Below, in pieces: positions 43,471 through 51,918 of a stretch of 64,000 bases of DNA. The notes under the pieces were generated by a model that was not told the origin of the DNA, did not search any database, and saw only the letters and a program-made list of their open reading frames with translations. This stretch comes from JABSSA01 sp039984715. GTDB taxonomy: Bacteria; Pseudomonadota; Alphaproteobacteria; Rhodobacterales; Rhodobacteraceae. The position numbers were made by a program, and so were the translations under genes. The first letter of the stretch is position 1. Each line of letters opens with the position of its first letter. The stretch covers positions 62,001 through 126,000 of the forward strand of contig JBDWUA010000014.1 of assembly GCA_039984715.1 (NCBI GenBank), given 5' to 3'.

Positions 43471-43874
43471 CTGGTGTCTGATACATAGTCTTTGCGCGGC
43501 CCAACGACGTGCCAAACCACGCGAAAGACAGGCCATTCGTCAAAATCATAACCGACACGATAGGTGTCGGGATCGCAGTCATGCGTAAATTGTTCGCCCA
43601 ATAAGGGTACGGAGTGAAAGAACCGCCCGTCATCGAAAAAGACGTTTAATTTGTGATCCCAAACATATTGCCGCTCTGCATGAAAGGATGCGCCTTTCGC
43701 CATGCTCAGTTGGCCCTTTTCAACGTATACTGCACCGGTATCGTTAGGTGTCCACGTCGCTGTTCCCTTGAACTGTGCCTCAGTGCCATTGGCGTGGCGA
43801 ATGTGACGTTCGACATGCCAAGATCCAAGAAAGTCGCTTAAGTTAATCTGCGTAGGTCGCGTCGGTAATGTCAT
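43458..43874 (-). CDS. DUF6314-like protein
   Basis: A 138-residue protein from ATG 43874 (MTLPTRPTQINLSDFLGSW). The repeated beta-strand pattern with F-x-G-x-A (FKGTATWTPND), VFFDDGRFFHSV, HDCDPDTYRVGYDF and VVGPRKDYV matches the DUF6314 family, probably a small lipocalin-like barrel. AAGGG sits close before the ATG. It overlaps the upstream secreted-protein gene by 32 bp and the 3' end of the convergent DUF6455-like gene by 13 bp, so the gene packing is very tight. Function unknown. Confidence 0.75.
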   Translation of the reverse strand: MTLPTRPTQINLSDFLGSWHVERHIRHANGTEAQFKGTATWTPNDTGAVYVEKGQLSMAKGASFHAERQYVWDHKLNVFFDDGRFFHSVPLLGEQFTHDCDPDTYRVGYDFDEWPVFRVVWHVVGPRKDYVSDTSYSR

Positions 43875-44172
43875 CGCCCTTGCCCACAAATCGTAACTTG
43901 TCGTCTTTACGTTCCAGTTGATAGCAGGCCCAAAGGTCTGAAGGGGGCCATTGGCTGCAATACTGATCGTCTTCGATACGCCAATATCCCCAACTGTCTC
44001 GCCCTGCATTATACAATGTGCGCCCCGAAGATTGAAATTCCTGCCAAGCGTTTGCATACTGCAATTTACGCCCTTCTAAGGCCGCACGTGTCTCGGATCC
44101 GCTAAGCGCCACCCAATCGTCGGCAAACGCCGGACCAACGATGACATAGAAAATAAGGGCAAAGAGTCTCAT
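43843..44172 (-). CDS. Small secreted hypothetical protein
   Basis: A 109-residue protein with a signal peptide (MRLFALIFYVIVGPAFA|DD). The mature part has SGSETRAALEGRKLQY, SWGYWRIEDDQYCSQWPPSD and WACYQLERKDDKLRF, with two cysteines that may pair in the periplasm. Similar small proteins occur in other Rhodobacterales; I know of no assigned function. ATG 44172 is chosen because it begins the signal peptide. It is divergent from purB, 81 bp away. Confidence 0.72.
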   Translation of the reverse strand: MRLFALIFYVIVGPAFADDWVALSGSETRAALEGRKLQYANAWQEFQSSGRTLYNAGRDSWGYWRIEDDQYCSQWPPSDLWACYQLERKDDKLRFVGKGDDITDATYAD

Positions 44173-44253
44173 GTTGGGTTCAGACGGTTGTGGCCAGATT
44201 GCGCGCAGTCTAAGAGGCCCCCGCAAGAAGTGATAGCCACAAAAGGACTTCCC

Positions 44254-45558
44254 ATGATCCCGCGTTATTCCCGCCCCGAAATGGTTCAGATCTGGGAACC
44301 GGCCACCAAGTTTCGCATTTGGTATGAAATCGAAGCCCACGCATGTGATGCAATGGCTGAATTGGGTGTCATTCCAAAGGAAAACGCGCAAGCGGTTTGG
44401 AAAGCCAAGGATGTCGAATTTAACGTTGCCCGCATTGATGAAATCGAAGCCGTCACCAAACATGACGTGATCGCCTTCCTGACGCATCTGGCTGAAATCA
44501 TCGGAAATGACGAAGCGCGCTTTGTGCATCAGGGGATGACGTCCTCTGACGTGTTGGACACAACGTTCAACGTTCAGCTGACCCGCGCGGCTGATTTGTT
44601 GATTGCCGACATGACCGGCTTACTGGCGGCCCTGAAACGTCGCGCACTTGAACACAAAGACACAGTTCGCATTGGGCGCAGCCACGGTATTCACGCAGAA
44701 CCCACAACGATGGGCCTGACCTTCGCACGGTTTTACGCCGAAATGGATCGTAACCTGACGCGTCTGCGTACAGCGCGTGAAGAAATCGCAACCGGTGCCA
44801 TCAGCGGCGCGGTTGGAACCTTCGCGAACATCGACCCTCGTGTCGAAGAACATGTATGTGCTCAGCTTGGTCTGACGGCTGAACCGATCAGCACGCAGGT
44901 TATCCCACGTGATCGCCACGCTGCCTTCTTTGCCACATTGGGTGTGATCGCCAGTTCGATTGAAAACATCGCAACTGAAATCCGTCACATGCAACGTACA
45001 GAAGTGCTTGAGGCCGAAGAATTCTTTAGCGCGGGCCAAAAAGGGTCCAGTGCGATGCCGCACAAACGCAATCCGATTTTGACGGAAAACCTGACCGGAC
45101 TTGCCCGCCTTGTGCGGTCCGCCGTGGTACCGGCCATGGAAAACGTCGCCCTTTGGCATGAACGCGATATCTCGCACAGCTCTGTCGAACGCATGATCGG
45201 ACCAGATTCAACCGTGACTTTGGATTTTGCGCTGGCGCGTCTAACCAACGTCGTCGACAAATTGGTCATCTATCCCGACAATATGTTGGCCAATATGAAT
45301 AAATTCCGCGGACTGGTGATGAGCCAGCGCGTTCTTTTGGCCCTGACCCAAGCCGGTGTCAGCCGCGAAGACGCGTATCGTCTTGTGCAGCGTAATGCGA
45401 TGAAGGTTTGGGAAGAAGGCAAAGACTTCAAAACCGAACTTCTGGGTGACAGCGAAGTCATCGCAGCCCTAAGTGCTGAGGAAATAGAAGAAAAGTTCGA
45501 TCTGGCCTATCATACAAAACACGTCAACACGATCTTTGCGCGCGTCTTCGGCGACTGA
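44254..45558 (+). CDS. purB: Adenylosuccinate lyase
   Basis: Catalyses two fumarate-releasing steps of purine synthesis (SAICAR to AICAR, adenylosuccinate to AMP). The 434-residue protein has HQGMTSSDVLDT, the catalytic-His region GRSHGIHAEPT and the superfamily signature SSAMPHKRNPI with the flexible-loop Ser. AAAGGA lies before ATG 44254. No other pur gene is adjacent. Confidence 0.97.
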   Translation: MIPRYSRPEMVQIWEPATKFRIWYEIEAHACDAMAELGVIPKENAQAVWKAKDVEFNVARIDEIEAVTKHDVIAFLTHLAEIIGNDEARFVHQGMTSSDVLDTTFNVQLTRAADLLIADMTGLLAALKRRALEHKDTVRIGRSHGIHAEPTTMGLTFARFYAEMDRNLTRLRTAREEIATGAISGAVGTFANIDPRVEEHVCAQLGLTAEPISTQVIPRDRHAAFFATLGVIASSIENIATEIRHMQRTEVLEAEEFFSAGQKGSSAMPHKRNPILTENLTGLARLVRSAVVPAMENVALWHERDISHSSVERMIGPDSTVTLDFALARLTNVVDKLVIYPDNMLANMNKFRGLVMSQRVLLALTQAGVSREDAYRLVQRNAMKVWEEGKDFKTELLGDSEVIAALSAEEIEEKFDLAYHTKHVNTIFARVFGD

Positions 45559-45646
45559 CCAAAGCGCCCAACCTAAATTTCGCAAGCCTTGTTCCGCTGA
45601 TAATCAGCAAAGGCTTGCGAAGCGGGCACGCAGTGGCCCCAAGCGA

Positions 45647-47059
45647 CTAAGGCACAGCCTTCAGCAACGACAACGAAACCCAAACGAACTCTTCTGTTGT
45701 TTGGCTGTCAAGCAGACGGAACTTGCCCCACCCACCCGTTGTCTCTACCAATACTAGGGGCGTGTTTTGGCTAAGGCTTGTGACAACCTCAAATGCGGTG
45801 CTGGGCCCTTGTCTGGCGTTGATGCGGGATCGGTTCACGATATGGGTTGGCGATGGGGGCTGTACCTTCGCAAGTTCTGCGTTGGTAGTTTCTAGGTCCG
45901 CAATGCGCCGCAACATAATTTCACGCTCGGCCATTAACGCGATGATCCGAGACTCTTCTGTTGATTGAGCGCGCTCAGCGAACGCCAGTTTTGCCACTGT
46001 GGTATTCAGAGCTTGACCCAAGTCGTTTATCTGCACGTTTGCGGAAGCCAAAGCAGCGTCTTGGTCGCGTATCATGTCTTTCATTTCTTCTATGCGCTTG
46101 ACCAACAATGCGACACGATCAGTTTCAATGCGCAAAGCTTCAGAAATTTCAGCCAATTCTCGTTGCTGGGCCGGTGTGATTTGGCTCTCTTTTGCTTGCC
46201 TTTCAAGTTCTGACGCGATCCGTTCTTCTTCTTGCAGCTTTATGTCGGCGGCTATTCTTTCTGCCTCAAGCCGTGCTGCAGTTTCGACTTGGATTTCTTC
46301 GATCGGGTCCTCACTTGGACCGACAAAAGCAGACACCGTGTTACCCGTAGCGCGGACAATTGATCGCGTGTCGATCACGACAAACCCCACCAACAAGGCA
46401 GAGGTTTCCAGCCAACGGGCTTCGTGAAACCAAGCCTGAACGTTTTCCAAAGATCGCGTTTGGAAAAGAGAGTCCGTTGCCAAAGACCTGGCTAGGTCTG
46501 TTCGACGTTCTGGCAAACGTACCCCAGAGATTGCGACGGCCAACAAGATCAACGCGACCATTGTCCACCGTCGCCTCTTGGGGCGCGTGTCACCTTGTTC
46601 TTCGGCCCTTTGGGGTGCCTTGAGGTTCGGAGCCGTATCTTTGGCTGGTGCCGGTTTTTTCTTGTGCTTCGCTTCATTAACCGCAGTTGCCGGAGATGTC
46701 ATTTCCGGCGGTTTAGTTGCAGCAAGATCGCCATTAAACCACGCCACATACCGATCAAGAGTATCTGACTGTTCTTGCTGTGCGCTCGATTTGATTTTGG
46801 GAAGATGGCTTAACGCTTTGTCTAAGGCATCAAGCATTGAACTTATTTCGTCTTCTGGGGCATTTTCGAATGCTCTTGCTGCTAATTTACGTGCGTCTAT
46901 CGCAGCGCGGACATGGTCCTTTGTGTCATTTTTATATTGCGAACCGACAAGCAAATGGGTTTGCAGCACCTCATGGGCTTTGTCATAGCGCCGTTGCAAT
47001 CCGCCTGTGTCCAATGCAGGCGGTTCTGCTGTTTCGTCTGAGGGTACACTCACGTCCAC
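45647..47059 (-). CDS. Membrane-anchored coiled-coil protein with SH3b domain
   Basis: A 470-residue protein of unknown function. Residues 1-110 are helical; 110-168 are a Pro/Lys-rich linker; one membrane helix follows (TMVALILLAVAISGV, about 166-180), with a second hydrophobic stretch near 220 (TSALLVGFVVI). Residues 245-395 form a long Glu/Arg/Ala-rich coiled coil, and the end is an SH3b-like domain (SRINARQGPSTAFEVV; GGWGKFRLLDS). It lies 12 bp after the Hsp70-remnant gene and may once have worked with it. SH3b domains often contact peptidoglycan, so the C-terminus may be periplasmic. Confidence 0.78.
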   Translation of the reverse strand: MDVSVPSDETAEPPALDTGGLQRRYDKAHEVLQTHLLVGSQYKNDTKDHVRAAIDARKLAARAFENAPEDEISSMLDALDKALSHLPKIKSSAQQEQSDTLDRYVAWFNGDLAATKPPEMTSPATAVNEAKHKKKPAPAKDTAPNLKAPQRAEEQGDTRPKRRRWTMVALILLAVAISGVRLPERRTDLARSLATDSLFQTRSLENVQAWFHEARWLETSALLVGFVVIDTRSIVRATGNTVSAFVGPSEDPIEEIQVETAARLEAERIAADIKLQEEERIASELERQAKESQITPAQQRELAEISEALRIETDRVALLVKRIEEMKDMIRDQDAALASANVQINDLGQALNTTVAKLAFAERAQSTEESRIIALMAEREIMLRRIADLETTNAELAKVQPPSPTHIVNRSRINARQGPSTAFEVVTSLSQNTPLVLVETTGGWGKFRLLDSQTTEEFVWVSLSLLKAVP

Positions 47060-47071
47060 AACGCCACCAGT

Positions 47072-47992
47072 CTACAGGTTCACGCCGGTTGTCTGAGCGT
47101 TGCTGCCAACGTTCAGGTCCATCGACGCATTTTGGGGCAAATGGTCGATCAATTGCCTTAGAGCGGCTTTTAATGCGTCGAAATCGTTGTTTTTGCGGGC
47201 CTCTTCTGACTGGCGAAAAAGCATAAGCGTCATGTCTTGATCCTCAAAAGCCAGCAGGTTGTCTTCCATGTGGTTTTGTACCGCCAACCACCATTCCACA
47301 TCTGACTCGCGCATGCGCTGTACGGTTCGTTTGATTTCTGCCAACCGCTGACGCAATTTGATCAATGACCGTTCTTCGCGGGCCGTTTTGACCTCGCGGC
47401 GCAACGTATAAACCGCGTCCTGTGCACTGATCTCTACTTGGCGCTCAAACATCTGATCCGCGAGCTCGAGCCATTCTTCGATGTCAGCGACAAGGCTTGG
47501 ATATTCCAACTCATCCTCGATCTCGTCCAGATCGGTGGCATACCTGCGAATTTGATCTTCTGCGGTGACCAGCCCATCCGCATCCCGGCGTTCATCCAGT
47601 TGCCGTCTGATCTGTTGCGCATTGTCCTTGGCTTCTACGTCCTTCAATCCGGTCAGAAGGTCGGGTTCACCAATTTCTTCGACGCGTTCGCGCAATTGTG
47701 TGATCCGGCGTTCTTCTGCATTGAGAAGCGTGCGCAAATAGTCAATGTCAGGAACCCGTTCATCCATTTGGACACTGGCTTCTACAAGAAGCTCGTCAAC
47801 GGTCGGGAAAAAGACCTGCGCACTTAGGGCGCGTGACTTCGAATCGCAATGCAATATGACTTCAACTTCTGTTCTGGGTGGAATGTCGCGCGGAATGGCC
47901 TTTCCGGTTACTTCAATTGTGACCAAATGGGCGTTGCGCGTTGATCGCAGCAGGTTGGTGCCTTCATAGAGGGGTATTTTTAAGGGGTCAGT
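47072..47992 (-). pseudogene. Hsp70-like chaperone, C-terminal remnant
   Basis: The frame is open from the edge of the IS element to the stop at 47072. It reads LKIPLYEGTNLLRSTRNAHL, then VTIEVTGKAIPRDIPPRTEVEV and a long helical tail with coiled-coil character. The first part matches the substrate-binding beta domain of large bacterial Hsp70-type proteins (I-P-x-Y-x-G ... P-x-x-x-P-x-x-T-E-V-E-V). The whole ATPase domain is missing because the IS element stands there. A TTG at 47926 could start a 284-residue product, so a truncated protein may still be made. Confidence 0.72.
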
Positions 47993-48008
47993 CTTTGTTG
48001 CACAAATC
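47993..48008 (+). repeat. IS left terminal inverted repeat
   Basis: CTTTGTTGCACAAATC, identical to the complement of 49129-49144 at the other end. The inward continuation GGTGAAGG versus TTTGAAGG is partly conserved. Confidence 0.9.
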
Positions 48009-48013
48009 AGGTG

Positions 48014-48031
48014 AAGGGGGTTCTCCCCCTT
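48014..48031. terminator. Hairpin beyond the transposase stop
   Basis: AAGGGGG-TTCT-CCCCCTT, a 7-bp stem 14 bp after the transposase stop codon and close to the IS end. There is no clear T-run, so it may act as a transcription block or simply as IS end structure. Confidence 0.45.
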
Positions 48032-48182
48032 ACCGCAGACGGACTTATCCTACAGGCTCAGTTATAGGTATGCCAAGAGTCGTGTAGCGGTTGAGAACAG
48101 CGATACGGATTTGGATCTCGGCAATCTGTCTTTCAAAGTCCCTCGCCATCAGCGATTGGCCAAGCAGTTTCATGCAATGCAT

Positions 48183-48223
48183 CCACTGACCGACAGGGTT
48201 ATGCGCAGCATGATCCCGAGAGG
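48183..48223 (-). repeat. Hairpin insert C in the transposase (41 nt)
   Basis: On the minus strand it opens CCTCTC, has the core CATGC-TGC-GCAT flanked by GGG and CCC, and ends CGGTCAGTGG. It separates ACG AAA from ATG CAT, i.e. Thr-Lys and Met-His of the transposase. It has the same orientation as insert B. Confidence 0.85.
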
Positions 48224-48337
48224 TTTCGTTTCGACACGGCTTTGGCGGCGGTATCCGCTCCAGCGTCGCCACACGGTGCGACCCAGATACCGTTGAGCAT
48301 TGACCGCATCGTTACGAGCGACCGCTCCGGCGCTTGT

Positions 48338-48374
48338 CCACTGCCCGGCAGTGCATGCCAGCATGCATGAGAGG
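48338..48374 (-). repeat. Hairpin insert B in the transposase (37 nt)
   Basis: On the minus strand it opens CCTCTC, has the stem TGCATGC-TG-GCATGCA and ends CCGGGCAGTGG. It lies between TCC and ACA codons of the transposase, between the second Asp and the Glu of the DDE triad. Confidence 0.85.
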
Positions 48375-48960
48375 GGACCTCCAGGGTTTGGCATTCTTGC
48401 GCGGTGGGATCACTGCATGGGCATCTCGTGCGGCAATCGCCTCGTGGCATTTGCGCGTGTCATACGCCCCGTCGGCGGTGACGCTGCCGATGTCCTGATC
48501 TGGAGGGGTTTGGTTCAGGAGTTCAGGCAGCATGGGTGCATCACCGGTGTTGCTGCTGGTGACCTCGACGGCCCGAACCTCCAGCGTTTCCTCGTCGATG
48601 CCTATGTGTATCTTGCGGCGTTTGGGGCCGCCATGTTTGCGCGCATTCCACTCACCTCCACCTTCGGCTTTGATCCCCGTGCTGTCGATGAGTAGGTTCA
48701 GTGGCCGCGTAGAGCCGCGATACGGGAGGCTCACGTTTAGTGTCTTCTGGCGACGGCATAAGGTGCTGAAATCTGGTACAGCCCATTCCAACCCAACCAG
48801 CCGCAGCAGGCTCTGGACAAACCCAGTTGTTTGCCGAAGCGGCATGTCAAACAAGATCTTCAGCGTCAGACAAGTTTGAATGGCGGCATCACTGAATTGC
48901 TGTTGCCGGCCCCGCTTGCCGCTTGGTGGCGGTGTCCAACCCATCTCCGGATCAAACCAA

Positions 48961-48997
48961 CCTCTCACACATGCAAGCATGTGTTTCCGGTCAATGG
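48961..48997 (+). repeat. Hairpin insert A in the transposase (37 nt, reverse orientation)
   Basis: On the plus strand, so antisense to the transposase, it opens CCTCTC, has the 8-bp stem ACACATGC-AA-GCATGTGT and ends CCGGTCAATGG. It splits the codon for Ile26; excision restores S-L-S-I-W-F-D. Confidence 0.87.
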
Positions 48998-49146
48998 ATC
49001 GACAACGATCCGCGTTGCTTCAAGCTGTCATTGTAAGACGACCAGTTCTTGGTCTTGTATTTCGTTGGGGTCCAACTGCTCATGCCTTCAGCTATCACGC
49101 TGGATTCATACAGTGAATCCCTTCAAACGATTTGTGCAACAAAGCC

Positions 49147-49363
49147 GGGTCTGAGCAAAGGCCAACAGCCGGATCAAAGAAACTGCCAGTACACTTAGGC
49201 CAAGCGTCACAAGAATTGTGTTGTCTGCTCTGTCCCAAAGCACCCACGCGGAAAAGATCACGCCACCCAATGGGGCAAATGTGATTGCTGGAAAATGTCC
49301 TAAAAGCGCTCGAAATTGCGCTTGTTCCAGTTCGTCGACCTTTTGATGCTCAGCAGTTTTCAT
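49147..49363 (-). pseudogene. Truncated membrane protein gene cut by the IS
   Basis: ATG 49363 begins MKTAEHQKVDELEQAQFRAL and encodes about 72 residues with two hydrophobic helices (FAPLGGVIFSAWVLW; ILVTLGLSVLAVSLIRLL) before the IS end. The remaining product would be IS-derived. The layout (short cytoplasmic start, then paired helices) resembles the N-terminus of membrane sensors such as GGDEF proteins or histidine kinases, but too little is left to be sure. It does not continue on the far side of the IS. Confidence 0.65.
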
Positions 49364-49406
49364 AGGTTCATTGAGTGTTGTTCTTGTCCTTTGTTATCGA
49401 TTGCAA

Positions 49407-50636
49407 TCACATCTGCATTTTCGGGCCGACGTTTTGGTCGTGCTGATCCAGAGTTTGACGTGGATGCTTAACCTTTGTGATGCGCCGGGAAACCAAGCAA
49501 AACAGAACCGAAGACACACCTGCAAAAACCAGTGGCAGCGTGAAACTTTGGCTTAAATCATATAGCGCGCCGCCGACCCAAGGGGCTAGGAAACCGGCCG
49601 TTCCCCATGCGGTAAAGATCAGCGCAAAACGGTGTTGGAATTCGTCGGCACCAAAGACGTCTCGCGTCAAAACGGGCACGCCCGCGGCGATTACGCCGTA
49701 GCCTGTTGCGACTAGGAACAGTCCAAAACAAACACTTGTGGGGCTGTCCTGCAGTATTGTGAAGACTAATCCGACCAATGTCAGCATCATCGCACCCTGC
49801 ATGATGTGATCAGCCCGCAGCCATGTTCCAAACCATGCAACAGATAGCCTGCCAGCAGTGTTCCCAAGCGCGACGCCTGCCAAACTGAAACTCGCAAGCC
49901 CCGCACCCGCCCCTGCCACACTCATCATTTTTGCACCTAGACCCAGCACCATTAATCCCGCAAACGATCCCAATGCGAACAAGGCCCATATCAATCGCAT
50001 CATCGGTGCGTTTGACGGGCCGTCAGATGGCGTAACGGCTCTCTTGATCGGTCCAGTTCGGTTGTTCGAGGTCAATGCAATCAAGGCAGCGACACATAGC
50101 AACGCGGCAAGCGGGTACAACGCGGTCATTCCCCAATCGGCCCGGTCCAATTGCCGCCAGACGGGTCCAAACAACGCGCCCCCTAGGCCAAAAGAGGCGA
50201 CCATCACAGGGGTCGCTATTGTGTGCCAACGCGTCCGGCCGGCAATACCAAGTGTAGTGATATAAATCCCGCCACTGGCCGCGCCAAACCCACAACTAAA
50301 ACATAACAAGAAAACGGCGAATGTATTCGCCTGCGCCGCGGCAACCAGAAAGGCGGACCCAGCCAAGCCAAACCCAGCTAGCATCAGCTTTTGTGGGGCT
50401 CGGATTGGCAATCGAGGTGTCATGATCACCGCGATCGTAAAGCAGACGATGGCGAGCGAAAATACAAAGCCTGTTTGAGCAGTCGTAACCGCAAATGTGG
50501 CTTGAAGGGGGGCGATCAAAGCGCTCCACCCATAAAGAGCACCGGCACAACAACAGATCAGCGCGGATGTCGCGACGGCCTGCATACCAACATCATTATC
50601 TATACTTGAGTCCGAACCATTTCGCTTTGCAGACAA
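49407..50636 (-). CDS. MFS transporter, oxalate/formate-antiporter-like
   Basis: A 409-residue major facilitator protein with 12 predicted helices. The first loop after helix 1 (GALYGWSALIAPLQATFAVTT) and the helix 4-5 region (GCGFGAASGGIYIT) fit the OFA or YbfB-like groups of monocarboxylate transporters. The substrate is unknown. It is divergent from the thiolase operon, 100 bp apart, and may share its control. Confidence 0.85.
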   Translation of the reverse strand: MSAKRNGSDSSIDNDVGMQAVATSALICCCAGALYGWSALIAPLQATFAVTTAQTGFVFSLAIVCFTIAVIMTPRLPIRAPQKLMLAGFGLAGSAFLVAAAQANTFAVFLLCFSCGFGAASGGIYITTLGIAGRTRWHTIATPVMVASFGLGGALFGPVWRQLDRADWGMTALYPLAALLCVAALIALTSNNRTGPIKRAVTPSDGPSNAPMMRLIWALFALGSFAGLMVLGLGAKMMSVAGAGAGLASFSLAGVALGNTAGRLSVAWFGTWLRADHIMQGAMMLTLVGLVFTILQDSPTSVCFGLFLVATGYGVIAAGVPVLTRDVFGADEFQHRFALIFTAWGTAGFLAPWVGGALYDLSQSFTLPLVFAGVSSVLFCLVSRRITKVKHPRQTLDQHDQNVGPKMQM

Positions 50637-50736
50637 GATGAGCCCCCCACACGCAGCGCAGATAAATCAACTTGTATCTACAAATATGTTAGGTCAAGAT
50701 GATTGAGCGATCCAGAAAAATAGTAGAACGCGCAAA

Positions 50737-51918
50737 ATGCACAAAACGAACGTCACTGTGACTGGGGCTGCTTTGACGCCATTCAATCGCCGTCGTGATG
50801 GCACAGGGTTTCGGGATTGGGCAGCTTCAGCGTTTGACACGGCACTGGACATGTCCGGTTTGGAACGTTCGGACATCGACGCGTTATATGTGGCATCCGA
50901 AAGCGACTTTTTTCATCTGCAACTGAACCCGGCATCTGTGTTGGCGACGGAATTGGGCTTGGTTGGTGTGGCAGCAACCCGTTGTGAGGGTGGCGGCGCA
51001 TCTGGTCAGCTGGCGGTTCATGCCGCCATACGCTCGGTCCAATCGGGGGCCGCGCGTCACGCTGTGGTCATTGGTGTTGATCCATCGGCTTCGGCTTTAT
51101 CTGGCGATGCGATCCGGTCGCTTTACGGGTTTTCGTTTGATGCGTGGACGGATGGAATGACGGGGCTGACATCCACAGCCTTGTACGCATTGTCATATCA
51201 GGCGTTCGCGGCCGAGCATCGTACAACTGAGGCTGATTTGGCGGCAGTCACAATTCAGAACCGAATGAATGCCTGTTCCAATCCTGGTGCGCATCTGCGC
51301 CGTCAGGATACGGCGGATGATATCAGCGCCAGTCCAATGATTTCGTCCCCATATCGTCGGCTGCATTGTTCGCCTTTGTCAGATGGGGCGGCGGCCTTGA
51401 TCCTTTCGCAGGCGCGTTACGTTCCGGCCAACCGAGCCAGCGCGCCGCGTATTGCCGGTGCTGGGGCGGCAACCGATCACATGCATCTGGGTGCGCGTGC
51501 CGATCCGGGCACGTTTTCTGCCAAAACCAAAGCCATGCAGCGCGCATGTACAGAGGCTGAAATCAGCCCTTCAGATATTCAAATGGCCGAACTCTATGAC
51601 GCCTATGCCGGGGCACAGTTGCAAGGGATCACCGCGTTGGGACTGTCTGATGCTGTGTCGCGCGACCTTAGGGATGGGAAATTCGCCGGTGATGGTCCCT
51701 GCCCGATTAACCTGTCTGGCGGGCTGATGGGCCAAGGTGCACCTGTTGGTGCGACCGGTGTGGCGCAGACCGCGACATGCGCATTGGTTCTTGAGGGGCG
51801 GTATCACGCCGCGCTTCAACCGCAAAAACCACCCGTATGGGCGCTTGCTGACACGCATGGCGGGGTTTGTACCACATCGGCGGTGACAATCCTGACACAA
51901 GGAAAGCAAGCCGCATGA
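50737..51918 (+). CDS. Thiolase-like acyltransferase (SCP2 thiolase group)
   Basis: A 393-residue thiolase-fold enzyme with nucleophilic Cys83 (TRCEGGGASGQ), an acidic/His region AELYDAYAGAQLQG, GGLMGQGAPVGATGV and terminal HGGVCTTSAV with the second Cys. It is closer to SCP2/non-degradative thiolases that work with an OB-fold partner than to FadA. The next gene encodes such a partner and overlaps by 4 bp. Likely reaction: thiolytic or retro-aldol-type cleavage of an acyl-CoA; substrate unknown. Confidence 0.85.
   Translation: MHKTNVTVTGAALTPFNRRRDGTGFRDWAASAFDTALDMSGLERSDIDALYVASESDFFHLQLNPASVLATELGLVGVAATRCEGGGASGQLAVHAAIRSVQSGAARHAVVIGVDPSASALSGDAIRSLYGFSFDAWTDGMTGLTSTALYALSYQAFAAEHRTTEADLAAVTIQNRMNACSNPGAHLRRQDTADDISASPMISSPYRRLHCSPLSDGAAALILSQARYVPANRASAPRIAGAGAATDHMHLGARADPGTFSAKTKAMQRACTEAEISPSDIQMAELYDAYAGAQLQGITALGLSDAVSRDLRDGKFAGDGPCPINLSGGLMGQGAPVGATGVAQTATCALVLEGRYHAALQPQKPPVWALADTHGGVCTTSAVTILTQGKQAA

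Larger units (their letters stand above)
48045..49083 (-). pseudogene. IS5-family transposase interrupted by three hairpin inserts
   Basis: Starts at ATG 49083 (MSSWTPTKYKTKNWSSYND) and ends at TAA 48045. Family features: D in LLIDSTGIK, D in TADGAYDT, E in SRVETK, and the end MHCMKLLGQSLMARDFERQ. The frame is broken by inserts at 48961-48997, 48338-48374 and 48183-48223. Their lengths are 37, 37 and 41 nt, 115 in total; removing them leaves 924 nt, one continuous frame of 307 residues without any other stop or shift. The third insert falls within the E-x6-K part of the catalytic motif. As DNA stands, only a central 222-residue piece is open, so a normal transposase is not made unless the inserts are skipped. 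Confidence 0.9.
47991..49146 (-). mobile_element. IS5-family insertion sequence
   Basis: A 1156-bp element bounded by inverted repeats sharing CTTTGTTGCACAAATC (47993-48008, and its complement at 49129-49144). It encodes a DDE transposase on the minus strand, interrupted by three short hairpin inserts. I see no matching target duplication in the flanks, and the two flanking genes are truncated and unrelated, so a deletion next to the IS is likely. Confidence 0.9.

Noticed and set aside
48312..48980. The open 222-codon central frame of the transposase as an independent gene
   Set aside because: Its first residues and last residues are insert-derived sequence; family similarity continues on both sides beyond the inserts.
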